52,672 nt of DNA from Sphingobium sp. CCH11-B1 (GTDB taxonomy: Bacteria; Pseudomonadota; Alphaproteobacteria; Sphingomonadales; Sphingomonadaceae), in assembly GCF_001556865.1 (NCBI RefSeq), contig NZ_LSJY01000032.1, forward strand, positions 1 to 52,672, read 5' to 3'. The position numbers were made by a program, and so were the translations under genes. This document shows, piece by piece, positions 8,477 through 16,868 of the stretch. The notes below the pieces were generated by a model. The model was not told where the DNA came from and ran no database searches. It was given only the letters and a program-made list of their open reading frames with translations. Each line of letters begins with the position of its first letter. Position 1 is the first letter of the stretch.

Positions 8477-10243
8477 TCACTCCTCGATCAGATGGAACTC
8501 TTCGAGCAGCTTGGCGATCTCTGTGCCTTCGAGCTTCTTCATCAGCAGCTTGCGCAGGAAGGCCGGTCCGGGAAGATCGATGCCCTTGCCGTCCCGCAGC
8601 GGACCGATCGCAGCAAGAAGTGTACGAATATCATAGGTCGAGTTGAAGACCTCCGGCACGCCGCGCTCGACATTCATCAGCGTGTAGACGGCCTCCATCG
8701 GGGTTCTCACCGAATATTCCGTGGTGAAGATGCAGTCCCGCTGCTTCGATTCCGCGAACTGGCCGATGAAGGCGAAGTTGACCGCGCCCTCCGGCACCAC
8801 GTCCGGCCGGTCACCCGCCTGGCGCGGCATGAAGAAGGCGGTAATATAGGGCATCATCGTGGGAACGGTGCGGGCGCCGGATGCCGCGAGTTCGGGAATG
8901 TCCTCGACCGGCACGCCGAGGTGATAGAGCCATTCCTGGGTGATCTCCTCACCGGTGCATTCCTGCATCGGCTTCTTCACGAAGTCGCCGGGGCAATCGA
9001 CAAAGAGCGCGTAGAACCAGGCGATCATCTGATCTTTGGGCTGCTTCTTGAAATGCGGCTGGCGATGAACCGTCCAGCTCAGCAGCCACGCCGAGTCCTT
9101 CACCGTGACGATACCGGCGGAGACGATCTTGCCGGTAAAGGGGTTCCGCTTGGTGATCTTCTCGACATAGGCCGGAATGCGGGCGTCGAGGGCGGTGATG
9201 GAGGCGGAGGCCCATTTCGTCTCCGGGATATGGGCGCCGAACACGTCGGGGCGGCCGAAGGCCGGATCCTTCGCGGCGATGCGGCGCCACAGGTCCCAGG
9301 CCGGCGCCGGTCCTTCATTGAGCTTCGCCGGCGTCCTGTGGTCGCCATTGTCGGAATTCTCGGTCAGCGAGCCGATCGTGATGAAGACGAGATCGTCTGG
9401 CCCGAGATCGACGCCGCCTTCGACGCCGCGCTCTTTCCAGTGAATGCGGGTCGCTTGCTTGCGGCCGGGCTGGATGTCGAAATCGACATCGGTGACCTCG
9501 ACGCCGTAGCGGAACGTGACGCCGTGATCGGTCAGCCACTTCACCAGCGGCAGGACCATCGATTCATACTGGTTATAGCGGTTGAACTTGAGCGAGGAGA
9601 AGTCGGCGAGACTGCCGATATGATGGATGAAGCGGTGCAGGTAGAGCTTCATCTCCAGCGCGGAATGCCATTCCTCGAAGGCGAACATGGTGCGCCAGTA
9701 GAGCCAGAAATTGCTTTTGAGGAAGTCTTCGCCGAAGACCTCGTTGATACGCTTGTTCTCCATCTCCTCGCGCGTCGCGAGGAAGACCGAGAGCAGGTCC
9801 TTCTGGGCCTTGTCGTTTAGCGTCAACAGCGCTTTGTCGGGCACGTCCTGGCCCTGGTTCTGCGTCGTGCGCTGGAGCGAAAAGTTGGGATCGTCCTTGT
9901 TGAGCCGGTAGAACTCGTCGAGCACGCTGGCGTCCTCGATCTCCAGCGAGGGGATCGAGCGATAAAGGTCCCACAGGCACTCGAAATGTTCTTCCATTTC
10001 GCGGCCGCCGCGAATGACGAAGCCCTTTTCGGGCACGTCCAGACCATCGAGCGCGCCACCAGGGATTTCCAGCTCTTCAAGGATGGTGATGCGGTCGCCG
10101 GAAACGCCGCCGTCGCGGATCAGGAAGGCCGCGCCGGCAAGCCCCGCCAGCCCCGAACCGACAAACCAGGCCGTCTTCTTGTCGGCGCCCTCGGGCTTGC
10201 GGGGACGCACGAAGGCTTCATAGTTTCCGCTGCTATAGTGCAT
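8477..10243 (-). CDS. ohyA: Oleate hydratase
   Basis: The 588-residue flavoprotein adds water to the cis-9 double bond of free oleate to give 10-hydroxystearate. The FAD dinucleotide motif GSGLAGLAGA is at residues 29-38, preceded by the family-typical YSSGNYEAF start. The active-site segment RGGREMEEH (78-86) holds the glutamate that activates water in characterised hydratases. Length and the ending LLEEFHLIEE fit the family (the old MCRA antigen). It is the last catabolic gene of the minus-strand tetR-thioesterase-dehydrogenase-ohyA operon, 27 bases after the dehydrogenase. It may serve detoxification of unsaturated acids or be the first step of hydroxy-acid metabolism. Confidence 0.95.
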   Translation of the reverse strand: MHYSSGNYEAFVRPRKPEGADKKTAWFVGSGLAGLAGAAFLIRDGGVSGDRITILEELEIPGGALDGLDVPEKGFVIRGGREMEEHFECLWDLYRSIPSLEIEDASVLDEFYRLNKDDPNFSLQRTTQNQGQDVPDKALLTLNDKAQKDLLSVFLATREEMENKRINEVFGEDFLKSNFWLYWRTMFAFEEWHSALEMKLYLHRFIHHIGSLADFSSLKFNRYNQYESMVLPLVKWLTDHGVTFRYGVEVTDVDFDIQPGRKQATRIHWKERGVEGGVDLGPDDLVFITIGSLTENSDNGDHRTPAKLNEGPAPAWDLWRRIAAKDPAFGRPDVFGAHIPETKWASASITALDARIPAYVEKITKRNPFTGKIVSAGIVTVKDSAWLLSWTVHRQPHFKKQPKDQMIAWFYALFVDCPGDFVKKPMQECTGEEITQEWLYHLGVPVEDIPELAASGARTVPTMMPYITAFFMPRQAGDRPDVVPEGAVNFAFIGQFAESKQRDCIFTTEYSVRTPMEAVYTLMNVERGVPEVFNSTYDIRTLLAAIGPLRDGKGIDLPGPAFLRKLLMKKLEGTEIAKLLEEFHLIEE

Positions 10244-10270
10244 GGCGAACTCCTGTTCTTCTTGTTGGGA

Positions 10271-11137
10271 TCAGTCTGCGGAGGGCTTGTAGCTGTAGAA
10301 GCCTTCGCCCGAGGCGATGCCGAGCCTGCCCTTGTCGATGTAGTTTTCCTTCAGCCAGGCGGCGAGCGACTGAGCATGCTCGTCGCCATGCGAGAGGATG
10401 TTGTAGGGGGTGTTCAATCCGATGATGTCGTAGATCTGGAACGGCCCCATCGGCGCGCCGGTGGCGATCCGCCAGACCTTGTCGACATCTTCCGGCTCGG
10501 CATAGCCGCCGGCCGCCAGATCGGCGGCCGCGTTCAGGAGCGGCACCAAAAGCGAATTGAGGACGTAACCCGCTTTCTCCTTGCGCACCGGGATCGGCAC
10601 CATGCCGATGGCGGAGGCGAAGGCGATCAGGGCATCGAACACGGCCGGATCGGTGTCGTCCGTGCCCATCACCTCGGCGGTGTTGAACTTCCAGATGCTG
10701 TTGGCGAAGTGCAGCGCCAGGAAACGGTCCGGGCGGCCGGTGAAGGCTTTGAGGTCGCTCGGCAGCAAAGTCGAGCTATTGGTGGCGAAGATCGTTCTGT
10801 CAGGCGCGAGCGCCGCCAGCTTCTCGTAGAGCGCCTGCTTGATCTCGAGCACTTCCGGAACCGCTTCGATGACCAGATCGGCATTCGCAACCGCAGCCTC
10901 AAGATCGGCGGTGAGCGTGATGCGTCTCGAAGCTTCGGCTGCCTTGCCGTCAGCCGCACCCGTCACCTCTTTCACGTAGGTTTCTACAAGCGTTTCGAAC
11001 CGATGCCTCGCCTGGTCGAGTGCTTCGTCGCTGATCTCATAAGCGGTAACGTCAAAGCCACTATAGGCGGCCTGGAAGGCGATCTGGCTGCCGAGGACAC
11101 CGGTGCCTAGCACCGTCACTTTCAGGATGTCGCTCAT
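10271..11137 (-). CDS. 3-hydroxyacyl-CoA dehydrogenase-family oxidoreductase
   Basis: The 288-residue NAD-dependent dehydrogenase has VTVLGTGVLGSQIA (GxGxxG at 11-16) and the HCDH C-terminal domain (GYVLNSLLVPLLNAA, GAPMGPFQIYDIIGLNTPYNIL). The region that normally reads HFFNP reads LHFANSIWKFNTAEVM: the catalytic-type histidine is kept but the following residues differ, hinting at a substrate other than ordinary 3-hydroxyacyl-CoA. Its start overlaps the stop of the thioesterase (ATGA at 11134-11137), and oleate hydratase follows by 27 bases. An attractive inference is oxidation of 10-hydroxystearate or its CoA ester to the keto form; family membership is sure, the substrate is not. Confidence 0.87.
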   Translation of the reverse strand: MSDILKVTVLGTGVLGSQIAFQAAYSGFDVTAYEISDEALDQARHRFETLVETYVKEVTGAADGKAAEASRRITLTADLEAAVANADLVIEAVPEVLEIKQALYEKLAALAPDRTIFATNSSTLLPSDLKAFTGRPDRFLALHFANSIWKFNTAEVMGTDDTDPAVFDALIAFASAIGMVPIPVRKEKAGYVLNSLLVPLLNAAADLAAGGYAEPEDVDKVWRIATGAPMGPFQIYDIIGLNTPYNILSHGDEHAQSLAAWLKENYIDKGRLGIASGEGFYSYKPSAD

Positions 11138-11631
11138 TCATTCTCTTCCTTGCGTCGGGTTTCATAGAGAAACGGCGCAGCGACTTCGGCGGGCACGCGA
11201 ACCAGCTTGCCGGTAGCTTTCTCGATGAGCACCCATTGCGACAGGGCCGCGACGAGCGTCTGACCGTTACTGTCTTTGAACTCGACGCACCGGGCGTATC
11301 TCGCTCCGCGCGGCTTCCCTTCGACCCAGGTTATGGCAAAGGTCTCTTCGCCCGCCCGGATATTGCCGCGGTAATCGACCTCGTGCCTGAGCACCATAGC
11401 AACATAGGTGTCGGCATCCCTCGGACGCGCGGCTGTCAGCCAGTGCGCCACCGACACATCCTGAATCCAGGTCACCCAGACCGCATTGTTGACATCGCCG
11501 AGTTCATCGATGTCTTCTTCGGTTGCCTGGAAACGGATATGGAAGCGCCGACGTTCGTCCACTTTTCCAGCCAAGGGCACGCCTGAAGCATCGCAGCCGA
11601 TCCTGCGGCGTCCTTCGCCAGGAAGGCTCAT
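11134..11631 (-). CDS. Hotdog-fold acyl-CoA thioesterase (4HBT type)
   Basis: From ATG 11631 (MSLPGEGRRRIG) the protein has about 165 residues. The hotdog domain shows EDIDELGDVNNAVWVTWIQD, matching the D-x-(M/E)-GHVNN-Y pattern of YbgC/4-hydroxybenzoyl-CoA thioesterases with H replaced by D, and SQWVLIEKATGKLVRVP near the end. It would release free acid from acyl-CoA, or act on a hydroxy- or ketoacyl-CoA. The start overlaps the tetR stop by four bases (11628-11631) and its stop overlaps the next start by four bases, so the three genes are translationally coupled. A longer reading frame up to 11742 exists but would overlap tetR with unrelated residues. Confidence 0.82.
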   Translation of the reverse strand: MSLPGEGRRRIGCDASGVPLAGKVDERRRFHIRFQATEEDIDELGDVNNAVWVTWIQDVSVAHWLTAARPRDADTYVAMVLRHEVDYRGNIRAGEETFAITWVEGKPRGARYARCVEFKDSNGQTLVAALSQWVLIEKATGKLVRVPAEVAAPFLYETRRKEENE

Positions 11632-12242
11632 GACCGGGTGGATGGCGCATCGAGGCCTGCCATCGCGCGAAAGAAGCCGACAAGCATTTGCTCTCGGGGA
11701 ATAGCGCCTTCGACATCGCCCTGGACCGCCAGTCCCATCCACAGTGCATAGAGGCCGATCCCGGTCTGCAGCTGCGGCAAGGCAGGCCGAAGCGCAAAGC
11801 GCCGCGTCAGATCCGCCACAAGTTCTCCGAACAAATGGTGGCAGGCGGCCTTTCCTTCGCGATGCCGTTCAGCGAACGCGGGGTCCCGCCGCGCATGAAG
11901 CTGCAATTCGATCGAAAGCAGCGACCAATGCTGTTCGTCAGCCAGCTTAGCCAGCCGCGCCGCAAGCACTTGCAGAGTCGCCTCGATATCATCGCCGGAG
12001 CAGTGGGCGACCAGATCGCGCAGAAGCACGACCTCGTCCTGGATATGAGCCTGCAGAATCTCGACCAGCAGATCGTCCTTGCTTGCAAAATTCGAATAGA
12101 AGGCCCCCTGCGAATGACCCGCTGCACTACAGATGTTGCGGATCGACATGGCCGCCACCCCTTCTTCCACAATGGACGAATGTGCTGCGGCGAGCAGCTT
12201 ATCCCGCGTCTGGCGCTGCGTTTCCTTTCGCGTGAGGCGCAT
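11628..12242 (-). CDS. TetR-family regulator of the oleate-hydratase operon
   Basis: The 204-residue protein has a standard TetR DNA-binding domain (TRDKLLAAAHSSIVEEGVAA, then MSIRNICSAAGHSQGAFYSNF) and a helical C-terminal ligand domain. GGAGGT lies about ten bases before the ATG. It is the first gene of an operon with thioesterase, dehydrogenase and oleate hydratase, and it faces the catalase-like gene across a 121-bp gap that contains a perfect 18-bp palindrome. The simplest model is a repressor that controls both divergent transcripts and is released by a fatty acid or acyl-CoA. This is inferred from layout, not from ligand residues. Confidence 0.88.
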   Translation of the reverse strand: MRLTRKETQRQTRDKLLAAAHSSIVEEGVAAMSIRNICSAAGHSQGAFYSNFASKDDLLVEILQAHIQDEVVLLRDLVAHCSGDDIEATLQVLAARLAKLADEQHWSLLSIELQLHARRDPAFAERHREGKAACHHLFGELVADLTRRFALRPALPQLQTGIGLYALWMGLAVQGDVEGAIPREQMLVGFFRAMAGLDAPSTRS

Positions 12243-12310
12243 GAGCGATCGACCTCCAATTCAGCACGGCATGGAAACCTTTTACCCATGTCGGCGTTCA
12301 CCGTAAAACC

Positions 12311-12328
12311 AGATATCACCTGATATCT
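12311..12328. promoter_or_regulatory. Perfect palindrome (operator) between the divergent operons
   Basis: AGATATCA-CC-TGATATCT is an exact inverted repeat with 8-base arms and a 2-base centre. It lies 68 bases upstream of tetR and 35 bases upstream of the catalase-like gene, where it could block or overlap promoters on both sides. Size and symmetry fit a TetR dimer site. Confidence 0.78.
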
Positions 12329-12363
12329 CGAATGCAACGAAAATCCGGTTCGAAGGATCGCCC

Positions 12364-13452
12364 TTGGCTGAGACCTATATCCCCTACTCCACCAGCGTCG
12401 AAGTGCTCGGCGAAGACGAGGAGCGGCTCACCGCCGAAATCCTCGAAATCATGGCGAGCACCAACCGCAAGGCGTTCGAGCGCCATCGGCATGCGGTGCG
12501 CGACGCCCATGCCAAGAGCCACGGGTTCCTGAAGGGCGAACTCGTCGTCCCGGAACTGCCGGAGCATCTGCGCCAGGGGCTTTTCGCTCGCCCGGCCACC
12601 TATTCCGTGGTGATCCGCCTCTCATCAGCGCCCGGAGATATCCACTCGGACACCATCCCCGCCCCACGCGGCATGGCGATCAAGGTCATCGGCGTGGAGG
12701 GAGAGCGGCTTCTGCCCGACGACCAGGGCCGCAATCAGGATTTCCTGCTGGTCAACATACCGGTCTTGAGCTTCGGCACGATCGGCAAATATCGCCAGCT
12801 CATTGGCCTTCTGGAGAAGAATGCGCAGAACCCCGCCTTCCTCCAACGCGCCATGGCCGGGGTGGCGCGTGGCGTGGAAGCCGCGGTCGAAGCGGTCGGC
12901 GTCGAGCCCGGCGCGACGCTGCGCGGGCTCGCGCGCGACAACGACCATCTGCTCGGCGAGACCTATCACTCGATGGCGGCGATCCGCTTTGGCGATCACA
13001 TCGCCAAGATCAGCGCCGCGCCGCTTTCCGACAATGTCCGCGCGCTCACTGGCAAGGACGTCGGCACAGTGGAGGATTCCACGATGCGCGATCTGGTTGT
13101 CGAGCATTTCCGCGACCAGGGTGCTGAGTATCAACTGCGCGCCCAACTTTGCGCTGATCTCGACAAGATGCCTGTCGAGGACGCGGCGGTGCTCTGGCCC
13201 GAAGAGCTGTCGCCACACCAGCCGATCGCCACGCTGCGCATCCCGCCGCAGGACGCCTATTCGCCGGCGCGGCGGGTCTATGGCGATGACGTGCTGTCGT
13301 TCAATCCCTGGCACGGTATCCGCGAGCACCAGCCGCTCGGATCGATCATGCGGGTGCGCATCGCCGCCTATGAGCGATCCACCCGCTACCGCCATGAGAT
13401 GAACGCGCAGCCGCGTGTCGAGCCGACAAACATCGACGCCATCCCGGACTGA
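12364..13452 (+). CDS. Catalase-like heme protein (SrpA/mini-catalase family)
   Basis: The 362-residue protein belongs to the short catalase-related family. The distal histidine lies in RDAHAKSHGFLKGEL (H49; compare RGxHAKG in catalases) and a proximal arginine/tyrosine motif RIAAYERSTRYRH (Y336) is near the end. PAPRGMAIKVIGVEG and NQDFLLVNIPV match the beta-barrel. It is much shorter than true catalases (about 480 or more). Relatives of this size include enzymes that rearrange fatty-acid hydroperoxides, so hydrogen peroxide need not be the substrate. Translation probably starts at TTG 12364, about five bases after a GAAGGA box, giving MAETYIPYS. It heads a plus-strand operon with two more genes and is divergent from the oleate-hydratase operon. 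Confidence 0.82.
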   Translation: MAETYIPYSTSVEVLGEDEERLTAEILEIMASTNRKAFERHRHAVRDAHAKSHGFLKGELVVPELPEHLRQGLFARPATYSVVIRLSSAPGDIHSDTIPAPRGMAIKVIGVEGERLLPDDQGRNQDFLLVNIPVLSFGTIGKYRQLIGLLEKNAQNPAFLQRAMAGVARGVEAAVEAVGVEPGATLRGLARDNDHLLGETYHSMAAIRFGDHIAKISAAPLSDNVRALTGKDVGTVEDSTMRDLVVEHFRDQGAEYQLRAQLCADLDKMPVEDAAVLWPEELSPHQPIATLRIPPQDAYSPARRVYGDDVLSFNPWHGIREHQPLGSIMRVRIAAYERSTRYRHEMNAQPRVEPTNIDAIPD

Positions 13453-13492
13453 CGCACCGATCGACACACGCAATCACGAAAGGAGGCCAGTC

Positions 13493-14104
13493 ATGGCCGA
13501 GACCGAAGAAAACCCGCAGATCGACGAAACCCGCCTTCAGGCCATCCGGCGGCGGATCGAGGAAGTGGCCGGCGACGCGCCGCAGCTCGCCAAGCTCGCG
13601 CTCGAGCAGATGGTGACGAAGCACAATCCCGACCTCAAGGGCACGGCCGGCTCGGCCGGTCGCGTCGGCGCGCAGTCCGGCAATGTCTCCGAGCTCACCG
13701 CCATCGCCAACCTCAAGCCGGGCGGCGCGGACCGGCTGAAACGCATCTTCGGACTCGTGAACGGCAATTTCGACGGGGCGCAGAAGGTCGGCACCCTGCA
13801 CAACATGCGGTTCGTCTTCTTCGACAACGACACCCGCATCCTGTTCGCCACCGCCTATGACGGCGACTGGGACACCTATATCAACGACTTCGCCACCAAG
13901 ATCCCTGACCTGATGGATTTGCTCTTCGCCTCGGTCGAAGGCTGGCCGGGCATCGCGAGCCCGAAGGTCAAGGATTTCATCGCCGAACATCAGATCACCG
14001 CCGCCGGATGGTTCGTCGCCAACCCGCAGGTCACGGTCGTCGACGTGCGTCGGCTTCAGCGGATGGAACATGCCGTCAACGAATTCCTGGACAAGGTGGG
14101 CTGA
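13493..14104 (+). CDS. Conserved protein of unknown function between catalase-like and DyP genes
   Basis: I chose ATG 13493, preceded by a strong AAAGGAGG at 13479-13486, giving 203 residues (MAETEENPQIDETRLQ). The N-terminal 50 residues are charged and helical; the rest contains ELTAIANLKPGGADRLK, TLHNMRFVFFDNDTRILFAT, YDGDWDTYINDFATKIPDLM and VEGWPGI. I have a vague memory of similar segments in proteins near or fused to DyP peroxidases, but I cannot name a family. There is no signal peptide and no membrane segment. It sits 40 bases after the catalase-like gene and three bases before the DyP gene, so a joint function with the two heme proteins is likely. Confidence 0.75.
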   Translation: MAETEENPQIDETRLQAIRRRIEEVAGDAPQLAKLALEQMVTKHNPDLKGTAGSAGRVGAQSGNVSELTAIANLKPGGADRLKRIFGLVNGNFDGAQKVGTLHNMRFVFFDNDTRILFATAYDGDWDTYINDFATKIPDLMDLLFASVEGWPGIASPKVKDFIAEHQITAAGWFVANPQVTVVDVRRLQRMEHAVNEFLDKVG

Positions 14105-14107
14105 GCG

Positions 14108-15475
14108 ATGACGATCCTTCAAAAGCTGAAAGAGCGCTTCTCGAGGGACAGCGTTACGCTCGACCTGCACGATATCCAGGCGCTGATCCTGCGAAGCCGG
14201 CCGGAGCCCTATGTCGGCATCCATGCGATGCTCCATTTCGACGAGGCCGAGGGCGCGCGCGCTTTGCTGGGCCGGCTCGCGCCCCATATCGCATCCGCCG
14301 ACAACTGGAACGAGGATCTCGATTTCTGGATAGGCGCTGCACTCAGCTTCGAGGGACTGAAGGCGCTCGGCGTTCCTGAAGCGCAGCTCAAGACATTCCC
14401 GCTCCCCTTTCAGCAGGGCATGGCGGCGCGCTCGGAGCAGCTCCGCGACTTCGGACCCAACGCGCCGGAAAACTGGGAGGACGTGTTCAAGCCGGGCAAC
14501 TGCCATCTCGCGCTGACCATCTACGCGGTCGACGATGCGGCGCTCGACAAGGCGCTGGCGACCGCGCGAACCGAACTCGACCAGAGCAGCGGCGTCACCT
14601 TGATCGGCGAGCATCGCTTCGGCGCGCCGGACGGCGCGAAAAACCCGTTCGGCTTCCGGGATTCGATCTCCCAGCCCGCCGTCGAAGGCAGCGGCGTCGA
14701 TCCGCTGCCCGGCGAGGAACGCGCGATCAAGGCGGGCGAGTTCATCCTTGGATACGAGAGCGAGAACGGCCAGCCGCTCGGCATGCCTGAACCTGCGGCG
14801 CTGGGAAAGAACGGCACCTTCGTCGTCCTGCGCAAGTACAACAGCCGGGTCGGCTGCTTCAACGCCTTCCTCAAGGCCCATGGCGAGACGGCGGAGGACC
14901 GCGAACGTCTTGCCGCCAAGATGTTCGGTCGCTGGCGGTCAGGCGCTCCACTGACGTTGTCGCCGGATCATGACGACCCGGACCTCGGCGCCGATCCGCA
15001 GCGCAACAACGACTTCAATTTCAAGGACGACCCCAAAGGCCGCGTCGTGCCGCTCGGCTGTCATATGCGCCGGCTCAATCCCCGCGATTCCGAGCTGACA
15101 CTGCTCACCGACGTCAACATTCACCGCATCATCCGCCGTTCCTCGACCTTCGGGCCGGTTTATTCCGAGGATGTGGCGCCGAAAGACGATGCCAAAGGCG
15201 ATCGCGGCCTGTTCTTCATCTTCATAAGCGCGCGCGCTTACGACACGATCGAGTTCATGCAGCAGGAATGGATCAACCGCGGCAATTTCGTCGACCTCGG
15301 CGAGGAGCGCGATCCAATCGTTGGTCTGCATGAGGAGGACGGCCGGTTCACGATCCCGCAGGCGCCTGCGCGCAAGCGCATCGACGGTGTGCAGACCTTC
15401 AATGTCATGAATGGAGGCGAATATCTGTTCATGCCAAGCCTATCGGCGCTTAAGTGGTTGGCAGAACAACGCTAA
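14108..15475 (+). CDS. DyP-type heme peroxidase
   Basis: The 455-residue protein matches dye-decolorising peroxidases. It has a GXXDG-type motif (NPFGFRDSISQP, about 180-190) in which the catalytic aspartate is kept but the usual glycine after it is serine. The proximal heme histidine is in CHMRRLNPRD (about 318), with the arginine segment IIRRSSTFGP and the C-terminal RGLFFIFISARAYDTIEFMQQEW. No Tat or Sec signal is visible, so it is cytoplasmic or encapsulated by other means. DyP enzymes use hydrogen peroxide to oxidise bulky substrates. It is the third gene of the heme operon after 12364 and 13493, with a 3-base gap. Confidence 0.87.
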   Translation: MTILQKLKERFSRDSVTLDLHDIQALILRSRPEPYVGIHAMLHFDEAEGARALLGRLAPHIASADNWNEDLDFWIGAALSFEGLKALGVPEAQLKTFPLPFQQGMAARSEQLRDFGPNAPENWEDVFKPGNCHLALTIYAVDDAALDKALATARTELDQSSGVTLIGEHRFGAPDGAKNPFGFRDSISQPAVEGSGVDPLPGEERAIKAGEFILGYESENGQPLGMPEPAALGKNGTFVVLRKYNSRVGCFNAFLKAHGETAEDRERLAAKMFGRWRSGAPLTLSPDHDDPDLGADPQRNNDFNFKDDPKGRVVPLGCHMRRLNPRDSELTLLTDVNIHRIIRRSSTFGPVYSEDVAPKDDAKGDRGLFFIFISARAYDTIEFMQQEWINRGNFVDLGEERDPIVGLHEEDGRFTIPQAPARKRIDGVQTFNVMNGGEYLFMPSLSALKWLAEQR

Positions 15476-15557
15476 AGCTATTCACCTGATTGTCGGTTGA
15501 GATTTGAAGTGTGCAGAGTGACCCGGAAAGTGCGGGGCTGTGCGGAAGGTTAAGTGA

Positions 15558-16757
15558 GTGGGAGTTGAGTTTCGGCAAGGCTGGGGATGGTTGGTCCTTG
15601 TGGCGCTTACGATTTCGACGACCGGCGATGAAATCACGTTGCTGACGTTGATGTTCCGCACTGCCGAGAACGCATCCGGCTATGCGGTGCCGACGCTGCT
15701 GACCGCGGAGCTGCTACCCGGTCTGATCGCCGCACCCTGGGCGGGCCGCTTGATCGACCGCCGGGAGGCGGCCCGCATTCTGGTCATGGTGTCAGTTCTG
15801 CAAGCGGGCGTGATAGCATTTATCGCCTATTATCCCATGTTCACGCTCGCCGGGGCCGCGCTGTTGAGCGTGCTGTTCACGATCAGCAGCGCCGCAACAT
15901 TCGCGTTGATTCCAGTGCTGGCGAGCGGCTTGGAATGACCTCGCACTCGCCAATTCCCTTATGGAAATGGTTCGCAGCCTTGGAATGCTCGCTGGTCCAG
16001 TCGCTGGGGGCGTACTGGTGGGATGGATCGGATCGCGCAATGCGCTTTTAGCCGATGCCGCCAGTTATGCCCTTTTGGCCCTCGTCGTGATGGCGAGCAG
16101 GCTTCGCCGCAAGCCACAACGGGACGATCAGGAGGAAGAGACCCTGTTCGCGGACTACCTGCCGCTGCTCCGCAATCGACGGTTGATGGTGGTTACGGGT
16201 GCGCTCAGCCTCGAAGTGTTTGCGACCGCCATAGCCGACGTTGCTTTCGTGTTTCTCGTGATGGTGACGCTGGGAGCGGGCCGACCGCGTTTGGAATGCT
16301 GACGGCACTATGGGCGGTTGGGATGTTGATCGGCGCTGGGCTGGCCGAAAGGGTTATTGGCCATAGGGTCGGACTGGCGGCGTTCGGCACGGCCGCTGTC
16401 ATGGGCGCGACCATGCTGTGGATCGGCCTTGCGCCGATCGGGCTGGCAATCGTTGCCGTCGCCTTCATCCTAGGCGGCGGCGCAAACAGCATCCACAACG
16501 TCGCTGTCCGAACCTTGTTCCAGTCGGAATGCCCGCCCGCCGATCATGGCAAGGTCGCCGCGATCTATGGTGCGGTGACACGCACCGCCGTAATCGGCGG
16601 CTATGTTGCTGGCGGCTTCTTTTTTGTGCCGAATGATGCGCCAACCGCCTATCTCGTGGGCGGCCTGCTGGGCGTTGTCGCGGGCTTAGTCGGATGGCGG
16701 ATATTCAATCGTAGATGGAGCGCAGCACCAATCAAAGCATCGACGCGCCAAGATTGA
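15558..16757 (+). pseudogene. MFS transporter disrupted by two frameshifts
   Basis: Three frames together spell one roughly 400-residue major-facilitator protein of the MFS_3/enterobactin-exporter kind. 15558 to about 15930 encodes helices 1-4 (TGDEITLLTLMFRTAE, LPGLIAAPWAGRLIDRREAAR). From about 15932 another frame continues NDLALANSLMEMVRSLGMLAGP to 16285, and from there a third frame continues PTAFGMLTALWAVGML to the stop at 16757. Only single-base indels separate them, so the decay is recent, or the breaks are sequencing errors. The start GTG/ATG near 15558 is uncertain. Loss would remove an efflux function downstream of the DyP operon. Confidence 0.75.
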
Positions 16758-16800
16758 CCTGATTGTCGTGCCCCTCCGCTAACGGCTATACCAATCAGGT
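16757..16800. repeat. Inverted repeat after the MFS gene, with a further copy before it
   Basis: ACCTGATTG (16757-16765) and CAATCAGGT (16792-16800) are exact complements separated by 26 bases. ACCTGATTGTCG also occurs at 15484-15495, just upstream of the MFS gene. The repeat may be a hairpin terminator or, given three copies of the 9-base unit, a regulator site or boundary of an inserted segment. Confidence 0.4.
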
Positions 16801-16868
16801 GGCGTGATTGAGGCGCGGTGCGGAACGGACACGATAGCGACGCCCTAATGATGTAAGGCAGAAAATAT

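Noticed and set aside
7946..9820. A 624-codon plus-strand frame across copA and ohyA
   Set aside because: It is the antisense of two well-recognised genes; the composition (RR, HR and GD repeats) is typical of shadow frames.
13346..14881. A 511-codon minus-strand frame across the unknown and DyP genes
   Set aside because: The plus-strand genes have strong ribosome sites and family motifs; the antisense frame has none.
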